A stretch of DNA of 64,000 bases from Acidovorax sp. HDW3 (GTDB taxonomy: Bacteria; Pseudomonadota; Gammaproteobacteria; Burkholderiales; Burkholderiaceae_C): NCBI RefSeq assembly GCF_011303755.1, contig NZ_CP049885.1, positions 1,408,001 through 1,472,000 of the forward strand, given 5' to 3'. Below, one piece after another: positions 1 through 8,665 of this stretch; position 1 is the stretch's first letter, and every line of letters starts with the position of its first letter. A program made the position numbers and the translations under genes. Under the pieces are notes generated by a model, which was not told the DNA's origin, made no database searches, and was given only the letters and a program-made list of their open reading frames with translations.

Positions 1-392
1 TCGTCGAGCAGGGCCCGGTGGTCGATGTGTTTACCCAGCCGCGCGAGGCCATCACCAAGAGCCTGATCGACGAGATCGTGCCGCAGGAGCTGCCCGCGAG
101 CGTGCTCACCCGCGTGCGCCGCCTGGCGCAGCAGCTCGCGCCCGGCCACAGCGGCCAATTGCTGCGCCTGGCGTACGCCGGCGAGCAGGCGTACGAGCCC
201 ATCCTCTCGCACCTGATCCGCGAGCTGGGGCTGGATTTGTCGATCCTGCACGGGCAGATCGACGAAATTCAGGAGCAAACCTTTGGCTCGCTGGCCGTGT
301 ACGCCAGCGGCCCCATGGCGCGCATTGGCGCAGCCATCGACTACCTGCGTGCGCAGGGGGTGACCGTGCGCACGGTCGATGTTCAAGACTGA
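1..392 (+). CDS. metN: MetN C-terminal part, methionine ABC transporter ATPase (5' truncated by window edge)
   Basis: This is the last 129 or so residues of a methionine-import ATPase; the nucleotide-binding domain lies before the window. The first complete codon is at base 3, and the visible start reads VEQGPVVDVFTQP, the usual end of a MetN ATPase core. The rest is the NIL-type substrate-sensing domain that lets internal methionine inhibit transport in this family. It stops 10 bases before the most likely metI start, so the two are one operon. Identity rests on the NIL region and on the adjoining MetI-type permease. Confidence 0.85.
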   Translation, partial: VEQGPVVDVFTQPREAITKSLIDEIVPQELPASVLTRVRRLAQQLAPGHSGQLLRLAYAGEQAYEPILSHLIRELGLDLSILHGQIDEIQEQTFGSLAVYASGPMARIGAAIDYLRAQGVTVRTVDVQD

Positions 393-402
393 GGGCAGGG
401 CA

Positions 403-1068
403 ATGTTTGAAAATTTTTCGGAAATGATGCTGGAGCTGCTGGCGACCTCGCTGTGGGAGACCATCGTGATGGTCGGTGTCTCGGGCCTGCTCAGCGGCCT
501 GGCGGGCATTCCGCTGGGGGTGTTTTTGCGCCTGACCGACAAGGGCGGGGTGCTGCAAAACCTGCCGCTGAACCAGCTGGTGGGCGGCATCGTCAACGCG
601 GCGCGCTCGACGCCTTTCATCATCTTGCTGGTGGCCATCATCCCGTTCACGCGCCTGCTGGTGGGCACCTCCATCGGCACCTGGGCGGCCATCGTGCCGC
701 TGACGCTGGCGGCTGCGCCTTTCGTGGCACGCCTGGTGGAGACGGCGCTGCGCGAAGTCGATGCAGGCTTGATCGAGGCGGCGCAGTCCATGGGCGCGAG
801 CACCTGGCAAATCGTCTGGAAAGTGCTGCTGCCCGAGGCCCTGCCGGGCATCGTCGCCGGCCTGACGATCAGCTTCGTCAGCCTCACGGGCTACTCCGCC
901 ATGGCTGGCGCCGTGGGCGGCGGCGGTCTGGGCGACCTGGGCATTCGCTATGGCTACCAGCGCTTTTTGCCCGACGTGATGCTGGCCGTGGTGCTGATCC
1001 TGATCGTCTTCGTGCAGCTGATCCAAAGCCTGGGCGATTGGGCGGTGCGCAGGCTCTCGCACCGCTGA
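403..1068 (+). CDS. metI: MetI, methionine ABC transporter permease
   Basis: The protein is a five-helix inner-membrane permease of about 221 residues, the normal size for MetI. The binding-protein-dependent transport loop is visible in EAAQSMGASTWQIVWKVLLP, which docks onto the MetN ATPase. I chose the ATG at 403, preceded by a purine-rich GAGGGCAGGG, rather than the in-frame ATG at 379 that overlaps the end of metN. No metQ binding-protein gene follows; it must lie upstream of the window or elsewhere. Confidence 0.88.
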   Translation: MFENFSEMMLELLATSLWETIVMVGVSGLLSGLAGIPLGVFLRLTDKGGVLQNLPLNQLVGGIVNAARSTPFIILLVAIIPFTRLLVGTSIGTWAAIVPLTLAAAPFVARLVETALREVDAGLIEAAQSMGASTWQIVWKVLLPEALPGIVAGLTISFVSLTGYSAMAGAVGGGGLGDLGIRYGYQRFLPDVMLAVVLILIVFVQLIQSLGDWAVRRLSHR

Positions 1069-1103
1069 GCCGCACCCAAAGTCTTGGGTGCAGCAATTAT
1101 TCA

Positions 1104-1143
1104 GCTATTATTTTTATAGCTGCTTGCGCTTGCCTGGAGCGCC
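1104..1143 (-). repeat. Short two-hairpin repeat, copy 1
   Basis: Read on the minus strand this gives a GCGC/AAGCGC-type half hairpin followed by AGCAGCTAT, an A/T run and ATAGC. It sits in the gap between metI and the convergent aminotransferase gene. Confidence 0.6.
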
Positions 1144-1155
1144 TTAGAGGCATTT

Positions 1156-2340
1156 TTAACCCGCAATGGCAGCGCGCACCGTGGCGGCAAGTGCGGCAAT
1201 GCCGGTGTCGATCTGCGCACTGCTGGCCGTGACGAAGGACAAGCGCAGCGTGCGCGGGTCGGCGTGCTCGGCGTAGAAGGCGGCGCCGGGCACGTAGGCC
1301 ACGTTGCGCTGCACGGCCTCGGCCAGCAGGGCCGTGGCGTCCAGCCCCTCGGGCAGGCGCAGCCACAAAAACATGCCGCCCTGCGGGCTGTTCCAGTGCA
1401 CGCCCAGGCCCGCCATTTCGCGCTCCAGGGCGGCGAGCATGGCGTCGCGCTGCTGCTTGTACAGCGCGCGGATGGTGGGCACGTGGCGGTCAAGAAAGCC
1501 GTCTTTGAGCACCTCGGCCACCATGCGCTGGTTGAAGCCGGGGCTGTGCAGGTCCGCTGCCTGCTTGGCCTGCAGCAGCTTGGGGTACACGGCCTGGGGC
1601 GCCACGATATAGCCCAGGCGCAGGCCCGGCGCCAGCACCTTGGAGAAGCTGCCCAAATAGATGCAGCCTTCGGGGTTGCGTGCCGTCAGCGGCGCCGGTG
1701 GCGGGCTGTCGAACCACAGGTCGCCATAGGGGTTGTCTTCCACCAGTGGCAGGCCCAGGGTGGCCGCTTGCTGCACCAGGGCGGCGCGGCGCGCCTCGCT
1801 CATGGTGCGGCCGGTGGGGTTCTGAAAATTGGGCAGCACGTACAAGAAACGGGCTTTATCGGCGCCGCTGCCGGTTTTGGCGCTCAGGTCGTCAATGTTC
1901 ACGCCTTGTTCGTCGCTGTCCACGCTCACCACCTGGGGTTGCATGGGCGTGAAGGCCTGTAGCGCACCGAGGTAGGTGGGGGTTTCAACCAGCACGCGGC
2001 TGCCCTCGTCGATCAGCACCTTGGCCACCAGGTCCAGGCCCTGCTGCGAGCCGGTGGTGATGAGCACTTGGGCCGGGTCCACGTCCCAGGGCAGGTGCGC
2101 GGCAATGGCTGCGCGCAAGGGGGCGTAGCCTTCGCTGGCGGCGTATTGCAGGGCGGCTGCGCCGTCGTGCGCCAGCACTGCTGCGCAGGCGCTGGCAAAG
2201 GCATCGACGGGGAAGGTCTTGGGTGAAGGCAGGCCGCCAGCCAGGCTGATGATGCCGGGCTTTTCGGTGACTTTGAGGATCTCGCGGATCACCGAGGGAT
2301 TCATTTTTGCCGCGCGCGCGGCCAGGTTCCAGTGTGTCAT
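1156..2340 (-). CDS. PLP-dependent aminotransferase, class I/II (2-aminoadipate transaminase/MocR-core type)
   Basis: The 394-residue protein is a fold-type I aminotransferase resembling LysN/2-aminoadipate and MocR-like transaminases, without the DNA-binding domain of MocR. Visible landmarks are SLAGGLPSPKTFP near the N terminus, the TTGSQQGLDL cofactor region, NFQNPTGRTM and the PLP-lysine segment YLGSFSKVLAPGLRLGYI. I chose the ATG at 2340; upstream in-frame codons add an unconserved arginine-rich leader. The substrate cannot be fixed from sequence; aromatic, branched or aminoadipate substrates are all possible. Confidence 0.85.
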   Translation of the reverse strand: MTHWNLAARAAKMNPSVIREILKVTEKPGIISLAGGLPSPKTFPVDAFASACAAVLAHDGAAALQYAASEGYAPLRAAIAAHLPWDVDPAQVLITTGSQQGLDLVAKVLIDEGSRVLVETPTYLGALQAFTPMQPQVVSVDSDEQGVNIDDLSAKTGSGADKARFLYVLPNFQNPTGRTMSEARRAALVQQAATLGLPLVEDNPYGDLWFDSPPPAPLTARNPEGCIYLGSFSKVLAPGLRLGYIVAPQAVYPKLLQAKQAADLHSPGFNQRMVAEVLKDGFLDRHVPTIRALYKQQRDAMLAALEREMAGLGVHWNSPQGGMFLWLRLPEGLDATALLAEAVQRNVAYVPGAAFYAEHADPRTLRLSFVTASSAQIDTGIAALAATVRAAIAG

Positions 2341-2415
2341 GTGCGGTGTTTTCTCAGGGGAGCGGCGCCGGGGGTGGGGCGCTGCAGATCGCAAAAAAGG
2401 CCGGGGTAGGGCCTG

Positions 2416-2443
2416 CCTGGCAGCCCGGGGTTGGGCCGCCAGG
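2416..2443 (-). terminator. Putative terminator after azoR
   Basis: An inverted repeat with arms CCTGGC-GCCC and GGGC-GCCAGG and a short loop lies in the 140-base gap after azoR. On the minus strand a T run follows about 20 bases later, so this is only a weak intrinsic-terminator candidate. Confidence 0.35.
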
Positions 2444-2480
2444 GTGCGAGCTTAACCGCTGCAACCGCAAGTTGCCGGGC

Positions 2481-3122
2481 TCAGGCTGCGGCGCTGACGC
2501 GTTCCTGGTTGGCTGCCGGGCCGTGCAGCAGCTCGGCCAGATTTTGGCGTGCGTTGCCCAGGGCCTTTTCCTTGTCCATGGCCACGCCTTCGGCGCGCAC
2601 AAAGCGCACATCGGTGATGCCGAAAAAGCCCATCACGGTCTGCAAATAGCTTTCCTGGTGCTCCAGGGCGCGGCCCGCTTCGCTGGTGGAGTAAATACCG
2701 CCCCGGCTCGACGCCACGATCACCGTCTTGCCTTTGGCCAGCCCTTCGGGGCCGTTGGCGGTGTAGCGGAAGGTGCGCCCGGGTTGGGCGATGCGGTCGA
2801 TCCAGGCTTTGAGCTGCGTCGGGATGCTGAAGTTGTACAGCGGCGCACCAATGACGATCACGTCAGCGCCCAGAAATTGCTGCACCAGGCGCTCGGAGAC
2901 AGCGTTTTCCTGCTGCTGCGCCGCGCTCAGGCCCTCGGTCTGGCCGGTGCGCGGGGCCATGGCGTCCATGGTGAAGTGGGCCGGGGCGTCTTGCGCCAGG
3001 TCCAGGTACTGCACCTGGGTGTTGGCGTGCTGCGCCTGCCAGGCGGCAACGATGTGCGCCGTCAGTTCGCGCGAGATGGACTGGGTGCCGGTGATGGCGG
3101 AATCAATGTGCAGCAGTTGCAT
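2481..3122 (-). CDS. azoR: FMN-dependent NADH azoreductase
   Basis: The 213-residue flavodoxin-fold protein matches the AzoR family in length and motifs. It opens with [20 protein letters not shown], carries the FMN-binding segment [20 protein letters not shown] and has SSRGGIYS later in the chain. AzoR enzymes are cytosolic homodimers that reduce quinones and azo compounds with NADH. The gene is divergent from a LysR regulator across a 122-base gap, so LysR control is likely. Confidence 0.92.
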   Translation of the reverse strand: MQLLHIDSAITGTQSISRELTAHIVAAWQAQHANTQVQYLDLAQDAPAHFTMDAMAPRTGQTEGLSAAQQQENAVSERLVQQFLGADVIVIGAPLYNFSIPTQLKAWIDRIAQPGRTFRYTANGPEGLAKGKTVIVASSRGGIYSTSEAGRALEHQESYLQTVMGFFGITDVRFVRAEGVAMDKEKALGNARQNLAELLHGPAANQERVSAAA

Positions 3123-3165
3123 GAAGGGCTCCTGAAAGGTGTAGGTGTTTTTGTTGCAGTGCAGC

Positions 3166-3236
3166 GATTGTCCATTGAATCAAAAACATTGATAAGACAG
3201 CGGTGTTGCAATAGATTGTCCTGTTTGTAGAACAAT
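3166..3236. promoter_or_regulatory. Divergent azoR/LysR control region
   Basis: The divergent gap contains an exact direct repeat GATTGTCC (3166-3173 and 3214-3221). The second copy starts an imperfect inverted repeat ATTGT-N12-ACAAT at 3215-3236. The spacing and T-N-A character suit a LysR recognition site, but binding is inferred only. Confidence 0.45.
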
Positions 3237-3244
3237 ACCCCACC

Positions 3245-4171
3245 ATGCAAGACTTCAACGACATGCTGTTTTTCGCCGAGGTGGCCGAGCGCGGCGGCTT
3301 TGCCGCTGCCGGGCGGGCGCTGGGCGTTCCAAAATCGCGCCTCTCGCGCCGCGTGGCCGAGCTGGAGGCGCGCCTGGGCCTGCGGCTGTTGCAGCGCACC
3401 ACGCGCAGCCTGGCGCTGACCGAGGTGGGCGAGGCGTATTTGCGCCATTGCCAGGCGATGCGCGAATCGGCGCAGGCGGCGGCCGAGCTGGTGGCGCAGG
3501 TGCAGGAGGCGCCACGCGGCACGGTGCGCGTGAGTTGCCCGGTGACGCTGGCGCAAACCGTGTTGGGCGAGCTGATCCCGGATTTTTTGGCGCGCTACCC
3601 CGAGGTGCGCCTGGAAATGCAGGTCAGCAACCGCGCCGTGAACCTGGTGGAGGAGGGCATCGACGTTGCCCTGCGCGTGCGCGCCACGCTCGAAGACAGC
3701 GCCAGCATGGTCGTCAAGCGCCTCGATAGTGCGCAGCAGGTATTCGTTGCCAGCCCAGCCTTGCTGGCACGCCAGGGGCGACCGCGCACGCTCGATGAGC
3801 TCGCGCGCATGGACTGCATTGCCATGACTGCCGTCGATGGGCGCACCAGCTGCCTGCTGCACAACGCCCAGGGCCAGGTGCACACCGTGCACTGCAAGCC
3901 GCGCTACGTGGCCGACGACCTGCTCACGCTCAAATTTGCCGCCCTGGCCGGCACCGGCTGGTGCTGGCTGCCTGACTACATGTGTCACGAAGAAATCCGG
4001 CGCGGCACCCTGGAGCAGCTCCTGCCCGACTGGGCGCCGCCCGGGGGTATCGTGCACGCTGTTTTCCCCTCGCGCCGGGGGCTGGCGCCAGCAGTGCGGC
4101 ATTTTCTGGATTTTCTGGGCGAGGCCATGCCAGGCTGCAACCACTGGCAGGGGCGGCAGGAAAAGCCCTGA
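3245..4171 (+). CDS. LysR-family transcriptional regulator (divergent from azoR)
   Basis: The 308-residue protein has the LysR N-terminal winged helix (MQDFNDMLFFAEVAERGGFA, then RALGVPKSRLSRRVAELE). It is followed by the periplasmic-binding-protein-like effector domain from about residue 90. It resembles the AaeR/DmlR/quinone-responsive branch that often sits beside azoreductase or quinone-reductase genes. The divergent layout suggests it activates azoR in response to an electrophile; the ligand is unknown. Confidence 0.9.
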   Translation: MQDFNDMLFFAEVAERGGFAAAGRALGVPKSRLSRRVAELEARLGLRLLQRTTRSLALTEVGEAYLRHCQAMRESAQAAAELVAQVQEAPRGTVRVSCPVTLAQTVLGELIPDFLARYPEVRLEMQVSNRAVNLVEEGIDVALRVRATLEDSASMVVKRLDSAQQVFVASPALLARQGRPRTLDELARMDCIAMTAVDGRTSCLLHNAQGQVHTVHCKPRYVADDLLTLKFAALAGTGWCWLPDYMCHEEIRRGTLEQLLPDWAPPGGIVHAVFPSRRGLAPAVRHFLDFLGEAMPGCNHWQGRQEKP

Positions 4172-4189
4172 TGCAAACCCAGATACAGG

Positions 4190-4245
4190 CTTCTATATGC
4201 CATATCCTGATTAACAAACAAAAATATATTCGTTTGCGTTGAATG
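4190..4245 (+). promoter_or_regulatory. Putative activator-dependent promoter of the sulfate operon
   Basis: A sharply AT-rich stretch stands out from the GC-rich surroundings just upstream of sbp. It has a TATATT -10-like hexamer at 4225-4230 and no good -35 hexamer. This is what is expected of a CysB-activated promoter in this class of bacteria, but no CysB consensus was scored. Confidence 0.4.
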
Positions 4246-4297
4246 CGTGCCTTTGGACAATCGCGACTTCCCTCCGCTTTGCAAGGTGACACCGCCC

Positions 4298-5299
4298 ATG
4301 AACGCATCCACCCTCAAGTCCCTGACCGCTGCCCTGGCCCTTACCCTCGGCGGTACGGCTTTTGCGCAAAATCAGCTGCTCAACGTCTCGTACGACGTAG
4401 CGCGGGAGTTCTACAAGGACTACAACGCAGCCTTTGTCGCCCACTACAAAAAGGCCAAGGGCGTGGAAGTGAAGGTGGACCAGTCGCACGCCGGCTCCAG
4501 CGCCCAGGCGCGTGCCGTCAATGATGGCCTGGCTGCCGACGTGGTGACGTTCAATACCACCACCGACGTGCAGTTCCTGGCCGATAACGGCGTCGTCGCC
4601 AAGGACTGGGCGCAAAAATTCCCGCACAATGCCGCCCCCACGACCTCGACCATGTTGTTCCTGGTGCGCCACGGCAATCCGAAAAATATCAAGGACTGGA
4701 GCGACCTGGTACGCCCTGACGTGAAGGTCATCGTCGTCAACCCCAAGACCGGCGGCAATGGCCGTTATGCCTACCTGGCCGCCTGGGGCAGCGTGCGCGA
4801 GAAGGGCAGCAGCGATGCGCAGGCGGCCGAGTTCGTCGGCAAGCTGTACAAAAACGTGCCCCTGCTGGCCAAGGGCGGGCGCGATGCCACGGCCACCTTC
4901 TTGCAGCGCAATATTGGCGACGTGCTCATTACCTTCGAGTCCGAGGTGGTGTCGGTCGAGCGCGAATTCGGCCAGGGCAAGGTCGATGCGGTGTACCCCT
5001 CGGTCAGCATCACGGCCGAGAACCCGGTGGCCGTGGTCGAGCGCACCGTGGCCAAGAAGGGCTCGGGCGAGCTCGCCCGCGCCTACCTGGACTACCTCTA
5101 CTCCGACGAGGCGCAAGAGATTGCCGCGCGCCACGCCATCCGTCCGCGCTCCGAAGCCGTGCTGAAAAAGCACGCCGAGCAGTTCAAGCCGATCGCGCAA
5201 TTTACCGTCGCCAAGTACTTTGGCAGCCTGACCGAGGCGCAGAAGGTGCACTTCAATGACGGCGGCCAGTTCGACAAGCTCTACCAGGCCGGCAAGTAA
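4298..5299 (+). CDS. sbp: Periplasmic sulfate-binding protein
   Basis: The 333-residue protein binds sulfate or thiosulfate in the periplasm and delivers it to CysT/CysW. A signal peptide is plain (MNASTLKSLTAALALTLGG, cut after AFA). The mature start QNQLLNVSYDVAREFYKDYN is the Sbp/CysP signature. I chose the ATG at 4298 because the in-frame GTG at 4247 would put 17 polar residues before the signal peptide. It is the first gene of sbp-cysT-cysW-cysA, and cysT starts 7 bases after its stop. Confidence 0.93.
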   Translation: MNASTLKSLTAALALTLGGTAFAQNQLLNVSYDVAREFYKDYNAAFVAHYKKAKGVEVKVDQSHAGSSAQARAVNDGLAADVVTFNTTTDVQFLADNGVVAKDWAQKFPHNAAPTTSTMLFLVRHGNPKNIKDWSDLVRPDVKVIVVNPKTGGNGRYAYLAAWGSVREKGSSDAQAAEFVGKLYKNVPLLAKGGRDATATFLQRNIGDVLITFESEVVSVEREFGQGKVDAVYPSVSITAENPVAVVERTVAKKGSGELARAYLDYLYSDEAQEIAARHAIRPRSEAVLKKHAEQFKPIAQFTVAKYFGSLTEAQKVHFNDGGQFDKLYQAGK

Positions 5300-5306
5300 G
5301 CGCGCC

Positions 5307-6140
5307 ATGATCACTGCCCGCCAGCGGGTGTTGCCCGGCTTTGGCCTGACGCTGGGCTACACCCTTTTTTACTTGAGCGTGATCGTGCTCGTGCCCCTGG
5401 GGGCGCTGCTGCTCAAGACCTTTTCCATGACTTGGCCGCAGTTCTGGGAGGCCGTGACGGCGCCGCGCGTGCTCGCCGCCTACCGGCTCTCCCTGGGGGC
5501 CTCGCTGCTGGCGGCCTGCGTCAACCTGGTGTTTGGCCTGCTCATCGCCTGGGTTCTGGTGCGCTATTCGTTCCCCGGCAAGCGCGTGGTCGATGCCCTG
5601 GTCGATCTGCCCTTTGCCCTGCCGACGGCGGTGGCCGGCATCTCGCTCACGGCGCTGCTGGCGGGCAATGGCTGGGTCGGGCAATATCTGGAGCCCATGG
5701 GCGTTCAACTGGCGTTTCAGCCCGGTGGGGTGGTGGTGGCGCTCATCTTCATCGGCCTGCCGTTCGTCGTGCGTACGGTGCAGCCGGTGCTCGAAGACGC
5801 AGAAAAAGAGCTGGAAGAAGCCGCCACCAGCCTGGGCGCGACGCGCTGGCAAATTTTTACCCAGGTGATCCTGCCGGGCATCACGCCGGCGCTGCTCACG
5901 GGTTTTGCCATGGCGTTTGCACGCGCCTTGGGTGAATACGGCTCGGTGATTTTCATTGCCGGCAACGTGCCCATGGTGTCGGAGATCACGCCGCTCATCA
6001 TCATCGGCAAGCTCGAGCAGTACGACGTGGCTGGCGCCACAGCGGTGGCCGTGGTCATGCTGGTGCTCTCGTTTGCCATGCTGCTGGTCATCAACGCGCT
6101 GCAAGCCTGGCAGCGCCGCCATGCGGGGATGTCGGCATGA
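5307..6140 (+). CDS. cysT: Sulfate ABC transporter permease CysT (CysU)
   Basis: The 277-residue permease has about six membrane segments and the permease docking loop [20 protein letters not shown]. Conserved CysT features include [21 protein letters not shown] and [17 protein letters not shown]. The ATG at 5307 follows the sbp stop closely. Its stop codon overlaps the cysW start by four bases (ATGA), implying coupled translation. Confidence 0.94.
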   Translation: MITARQRVLPGFGLTLGYTLFYLSVIVLVPLGALLLKTFSMTWPQFWEAVTAPRVLAAYRLSLGASLLAACVNLVFGLLIAWVLVRYSFPGKRVVDALVDLPFALPTAVAGISLTALLAGNGWVGQYLEPMGVQLAFQPGGVVVALIFIGLPFVVRTVQPVLEDAEKELEEAATSLGATRWQIFTQVILPGITPALLTGFAMAFARALGEYGSVIFIAGNVPMVSEITPLIIIGKLEQYDVAGATAVAVVMLVLSFAMLLVINALQAWQRRHAGMSA

Positions 6141-6967
6141 GCACCACCGAAGCACCCTGGGTGCGCAGGCTGCTCATTGGCCTGGCGCTGGCATTTTTGC
6201 TGCTGTTTTTGCTGCTGCCGCTGGCGGCCGTGTTCACCGAGGCGCTGCGCCAGGGCTGGGGCGCCTACCTGGCGGGCCTGGCCGAGCCCGATGCCTGGTC
6301 GGCCATTCGTCTGACGCTGCTCACAGCCCTGATTTGCGTGCCACTCAATTTGGTGTTTGGCGTTGCGGCGGCCTGGTGCATTGCCAAGTTCGAGTTCCGG
6401 GGCAAGGCGTTTCTCATCACCTTGATCGATCTGCCGTTTTCCATCTCACCCGTGGTCGCCGGCTTGATGTACGTGCTGGTGTTTGGCGCCAACGGCTGGT
6501 TCGGCCCCTGGCTGGCGGCGCACGACATCAAAATCATTTTTGCCGTGCCCGGGATTGTGCTGGCCACCGTGTTCGTCACCTTCCCCTTCATTGCGCGCGA
6601 GCTGATTCCGCTGATGCAGGCCCAGGGCCAGGACGAGGAGCAGGCGGCCACGGTGCTGGGCGCCAGCGGCTGGCAGACGTTTTGGCATGTGACGCTGCCG
6701 AACATCAAATGGGGCCTCTTGTACGGCGTGATTCTGTGCAACGCCCGCGCCATGGGCGAGTTTGGCGCCGTCTCGGTGGTCTCGGGCCATATCCGGGGCC
6801 AGACCAACACCATTCCGCTGCACGTGGAGATTCTCTACAACGAGTACCAATCCGTCGCCGCCTTTGCCGCCGCCTCGCTGTTGGCGCTGCTGGCGCTGGT
6901 CACGCTGGCGATCAAAACCGTGGCCGAACACCACAGCGCGCAGCAGCTGCGCCAGAGCACCCCATGA
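6137..6967 (+). CDS. cysW: Sulfate ABC transporter permease CysW
   Basis: The 276-residue permease pairs with CysT to form the sulfate channel. The docking loop reads [20 protein letters not shown], and the family segment [19 protein letters not shown] is present. It overlaps both neighbours by ATGA junctions, so the four transporter genes are one tightly coupled operon. Confidence 0.94.
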   Translation: MSTTEAPWVRRLLIGLALAFLLLFLLLPLAAVFTEALRQGWGAYLAGLAEPDAWSAIRLTLLTALICVPLNLVFGVAAAWCIAKFEFRGKAFLITLIDLPFSISPVVAGLMYVLVFGANGWFGPWLAAHDIKIIFAVPGIVLATVFVTFPFIARELIPLMQAQGQDEEQAATVLGASGWQTFWHVTLPNIKWGLLYGVILCNARAMGEFGAVSVVSGHIRGQTNTIPLHVEILYNEYQSVAAFAAASLLALLALVTLAIKTVAEHHSAQQLRQSTP

Positions 6968-8076
6968 GCATAGAAATCCGCAATATCAGCAAGCGCTTTG
7001 GCGCATTTCAGGCACTGCAGGGCGTCAACCTCGACATCGCCTCGGGCGAACTGGTGGCGCTGCTCGGGCCGTCTGGCTGCGGCAAGACCACGCTGCTGCG
7101 CATCATCGCCGGGCTGGAGAGCCCTGACACCGGCAGCATCGCCTTCGCCGGGCAGGACCAGACGGCCGTGCACGTGCGCGAGCGTGGCGTGGGTTTCGTC
7201 TTTCAGCACTACGCGCTGTTCCGGCACATGACGGTGTTCGACAACGTCGCCTTTGGCCTGCGTATGAAGCCGCGCCGTGAGCGAGCGAGCGAGGCGCAGA
7301 TCCGCGCCAAGGTCATGCAGCTGCTCACCATGGTGCAGCTCGACTGGGTGGCCGAACGCTTTCCGGCGCAGCTCTCGGGCGGGCAGCGCCAGCGCATTGC
7401 CCTGGCGCGGGCGCTGGCCGTGGAGCCCCAGGTGCTGCTGCTCGACGAGCCCTTTGGCGCGCTCGACGCCAAGGTGAGAAAGGAATTGCGCCGCTGGCTG
7501 CGCCGCCTGCACGATGAGCTGCACGTGACCAGCATCTTCGTCACCCACGACCAGGAGGAAGCGCTGGAGGTGGCCGACCGCGTGGTCGTCATCAATAAAG
7601 GCCGCATCGAGCAAGAAGGCACGCCCCAGCAGGTGTGGGACAGCCCGGCGAGTCCGTTCGTGTATGGCTTTTTGGGTGACGTCAACCTGTTCCATGGCCG
7701 CGCCCACGAGGGGCAGCTGCACATGCAGGGCCTGCAAATTGCCGCCCCCGAGCACGCCAGCGCCGACAACGCCAGCGCCTTTGCCTACGTGCGCCCGCAC
7801 GACCTGGACGTGGCGCGCTACAGCGCCCACACGGCAGCGGGGCAGGGGGGCATCGTCGCGCGGCTCGATCGCGCCATCGTCGTCGGCCCGATTGCGCGGC
7901 TGGAACTTATCGCCTGCGAGGATGCCAAAGCAGCCGACAATGCCAGCCCGCAGCCAGTGATTGAGGCGCAAATTCCGGCGCAGCAATTTCGGGACATGGG
8001 GTTTGCCGAAGGGGAGGTTTTGCTACTCACCCCCCGGCGCGCCCATGTCTTCCTTGACCAGGCGGCGGGCATTTGA
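6964..8076 (+). CDS. cysA: Sulfate/thiosulfate import ATPase CysA
   Basis: The 370-residue ATPase drives the CysTW permease. Walker A is GPSGCGKTT near residue 40, the signature motif is LSGGQRQR, Walker B is [11 protein letters not shown] and the H-loop is [10 protein letters not shown]-terminal TOBE-like regulatory domain follows from about residue 240. Its TGA overlaps the dsbB start as TGATG, so dsbB is probably co-transcribed. Confidence 0.95.
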   Translation: MSIEIRNISKRFGAFQALQGVNLDIASGELVALLGPSGCGKTTLLRIIAGLESPDTGSIAFAGQDQTAVHVRERGVGFVFQHYALFRHMTVFDNVAFGLRMKPRRERASEAQIRAKVMQLLTMVQLDWVAERFPAQLSGGQRQRIALARALAVEPQVLLLDEPFGALDAKVRKELRRWLRRLHDELHVTSIFVTHDQEEALEVADRVVVINKGRIEQEGTPQQVWDSPASPFVYGFLGDVNLFHGRAHEGQLHMQGLQIAAPEHASADNASAFAYVRPHDLDVARYSAHTAAGQGGIVARLDRAIVVGPIARLELIACEDAKAADNASPQPVIEAQIPAQQFRDMGFAEGEVLLLTPRRAHVFLDQAAGI

Positions 8077-8612
8077 TGAACCCCTCGCTGCTTTTCACGA
8101 CCGTGCTGCATTACATCGACACCTCCCCGCGCCGCCTGCTCGCCGCCCTGTGCGCCATCTGCCTGGCCCTGCTGGCCTTTGGCCTGTACCTGCAGTATCA
8201 GCAGGGGCTCGAACCCTGCCCGATGTGCATCGTGCAGCGTTATGCTCTTATTTTGGTAGCTGCTTGCGCAGGTCTGGCAAGCCTTGGGGCCAAAAAATGC
8301 TGGCAAACCGCCTGGGCCACCCTGGCCCTGTTGCTGGCTGGTTTTGGCGCCTTCACGGCGGCGCGCCAGAGCTGGCTGCAGTGGTACCCGCCCGAATTCG
8401 CCAGCTGCGGGCGCGACTTCTTCGGCATGGTCGAGAGCTACCCCTTGAGCCGCGCCATTCCCATGATCTTCCGGGGCTCGGGCGATTGTGCGGCGGTGGA
8501 CTGGTCGTTTTTGGGCGGCTCGATTGCCAACTGGTCGTTCCTGTGCTTTAGCGCCATGGCGCTGTTTTTGCTGGTCTTCGTCGTGCGCCGGGGGCGCTGC
8601 CGCGCGCACTGA
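8076..8612 (+). CDS. dsbB: Disulfide bond formation protein DsbB
   Basis: The 178-residue four-helix membrane protein reoxidises DsbA and passes electrons to quinone. The first redox pair is CPMC in the first periplasmic loop, and the second pair is the cysteines in FASCGRDFF and RGSGDC. The ATG at 8076 overlaps the cysA stop. The second membrane segment (ALILVAACAGLASLGAKKCW) is largely encoded by a copy of the short two-hairpin repeat, yet the frame and hydrophobicity are kept. Its place after the sulfate operon suggests sulfur-linked co-expression, which is inference. Confidence 0.92.
   Translation: MNPSLLFTTVLHYIDTSPRRLLAALCAICLALLAFGLYLQYQQGLEPCPMCIVQRYALILVAACAGLASLGAKKCWQTAWATLALLLAGFGAFTAARQSWLQWYPPEFASCGRDFFGMVESYPLSRAIPMIFRGSGDCAAVDWSFLGGSIANWSFLCFSAMALFLLVFVVRRGRCRAH
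8241..8287 (-). repeat. Short two-hairpin repeat, copy 2 (inside dsbB)
   Basis: This is a diverged minus-orientation copy with the hallmark TGGTAGCTGCTTGCGCAGG, lying in frame within dsbB and coding part of a membrane helix. Confidence 0.5.
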
Positions 8613-8665
8613 GCCCGCACCGGCCCATACCGGGCGCGCGCGGCCAGTGGGCAAAAGCCTGAGCC

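Noticed and set aside
8613-8665. GC-rich inverted repeat between dsbB and the convergent PepSY gene as a terminator
   Set aside because: The stem is only four or five bases and there is no T run on either strand.
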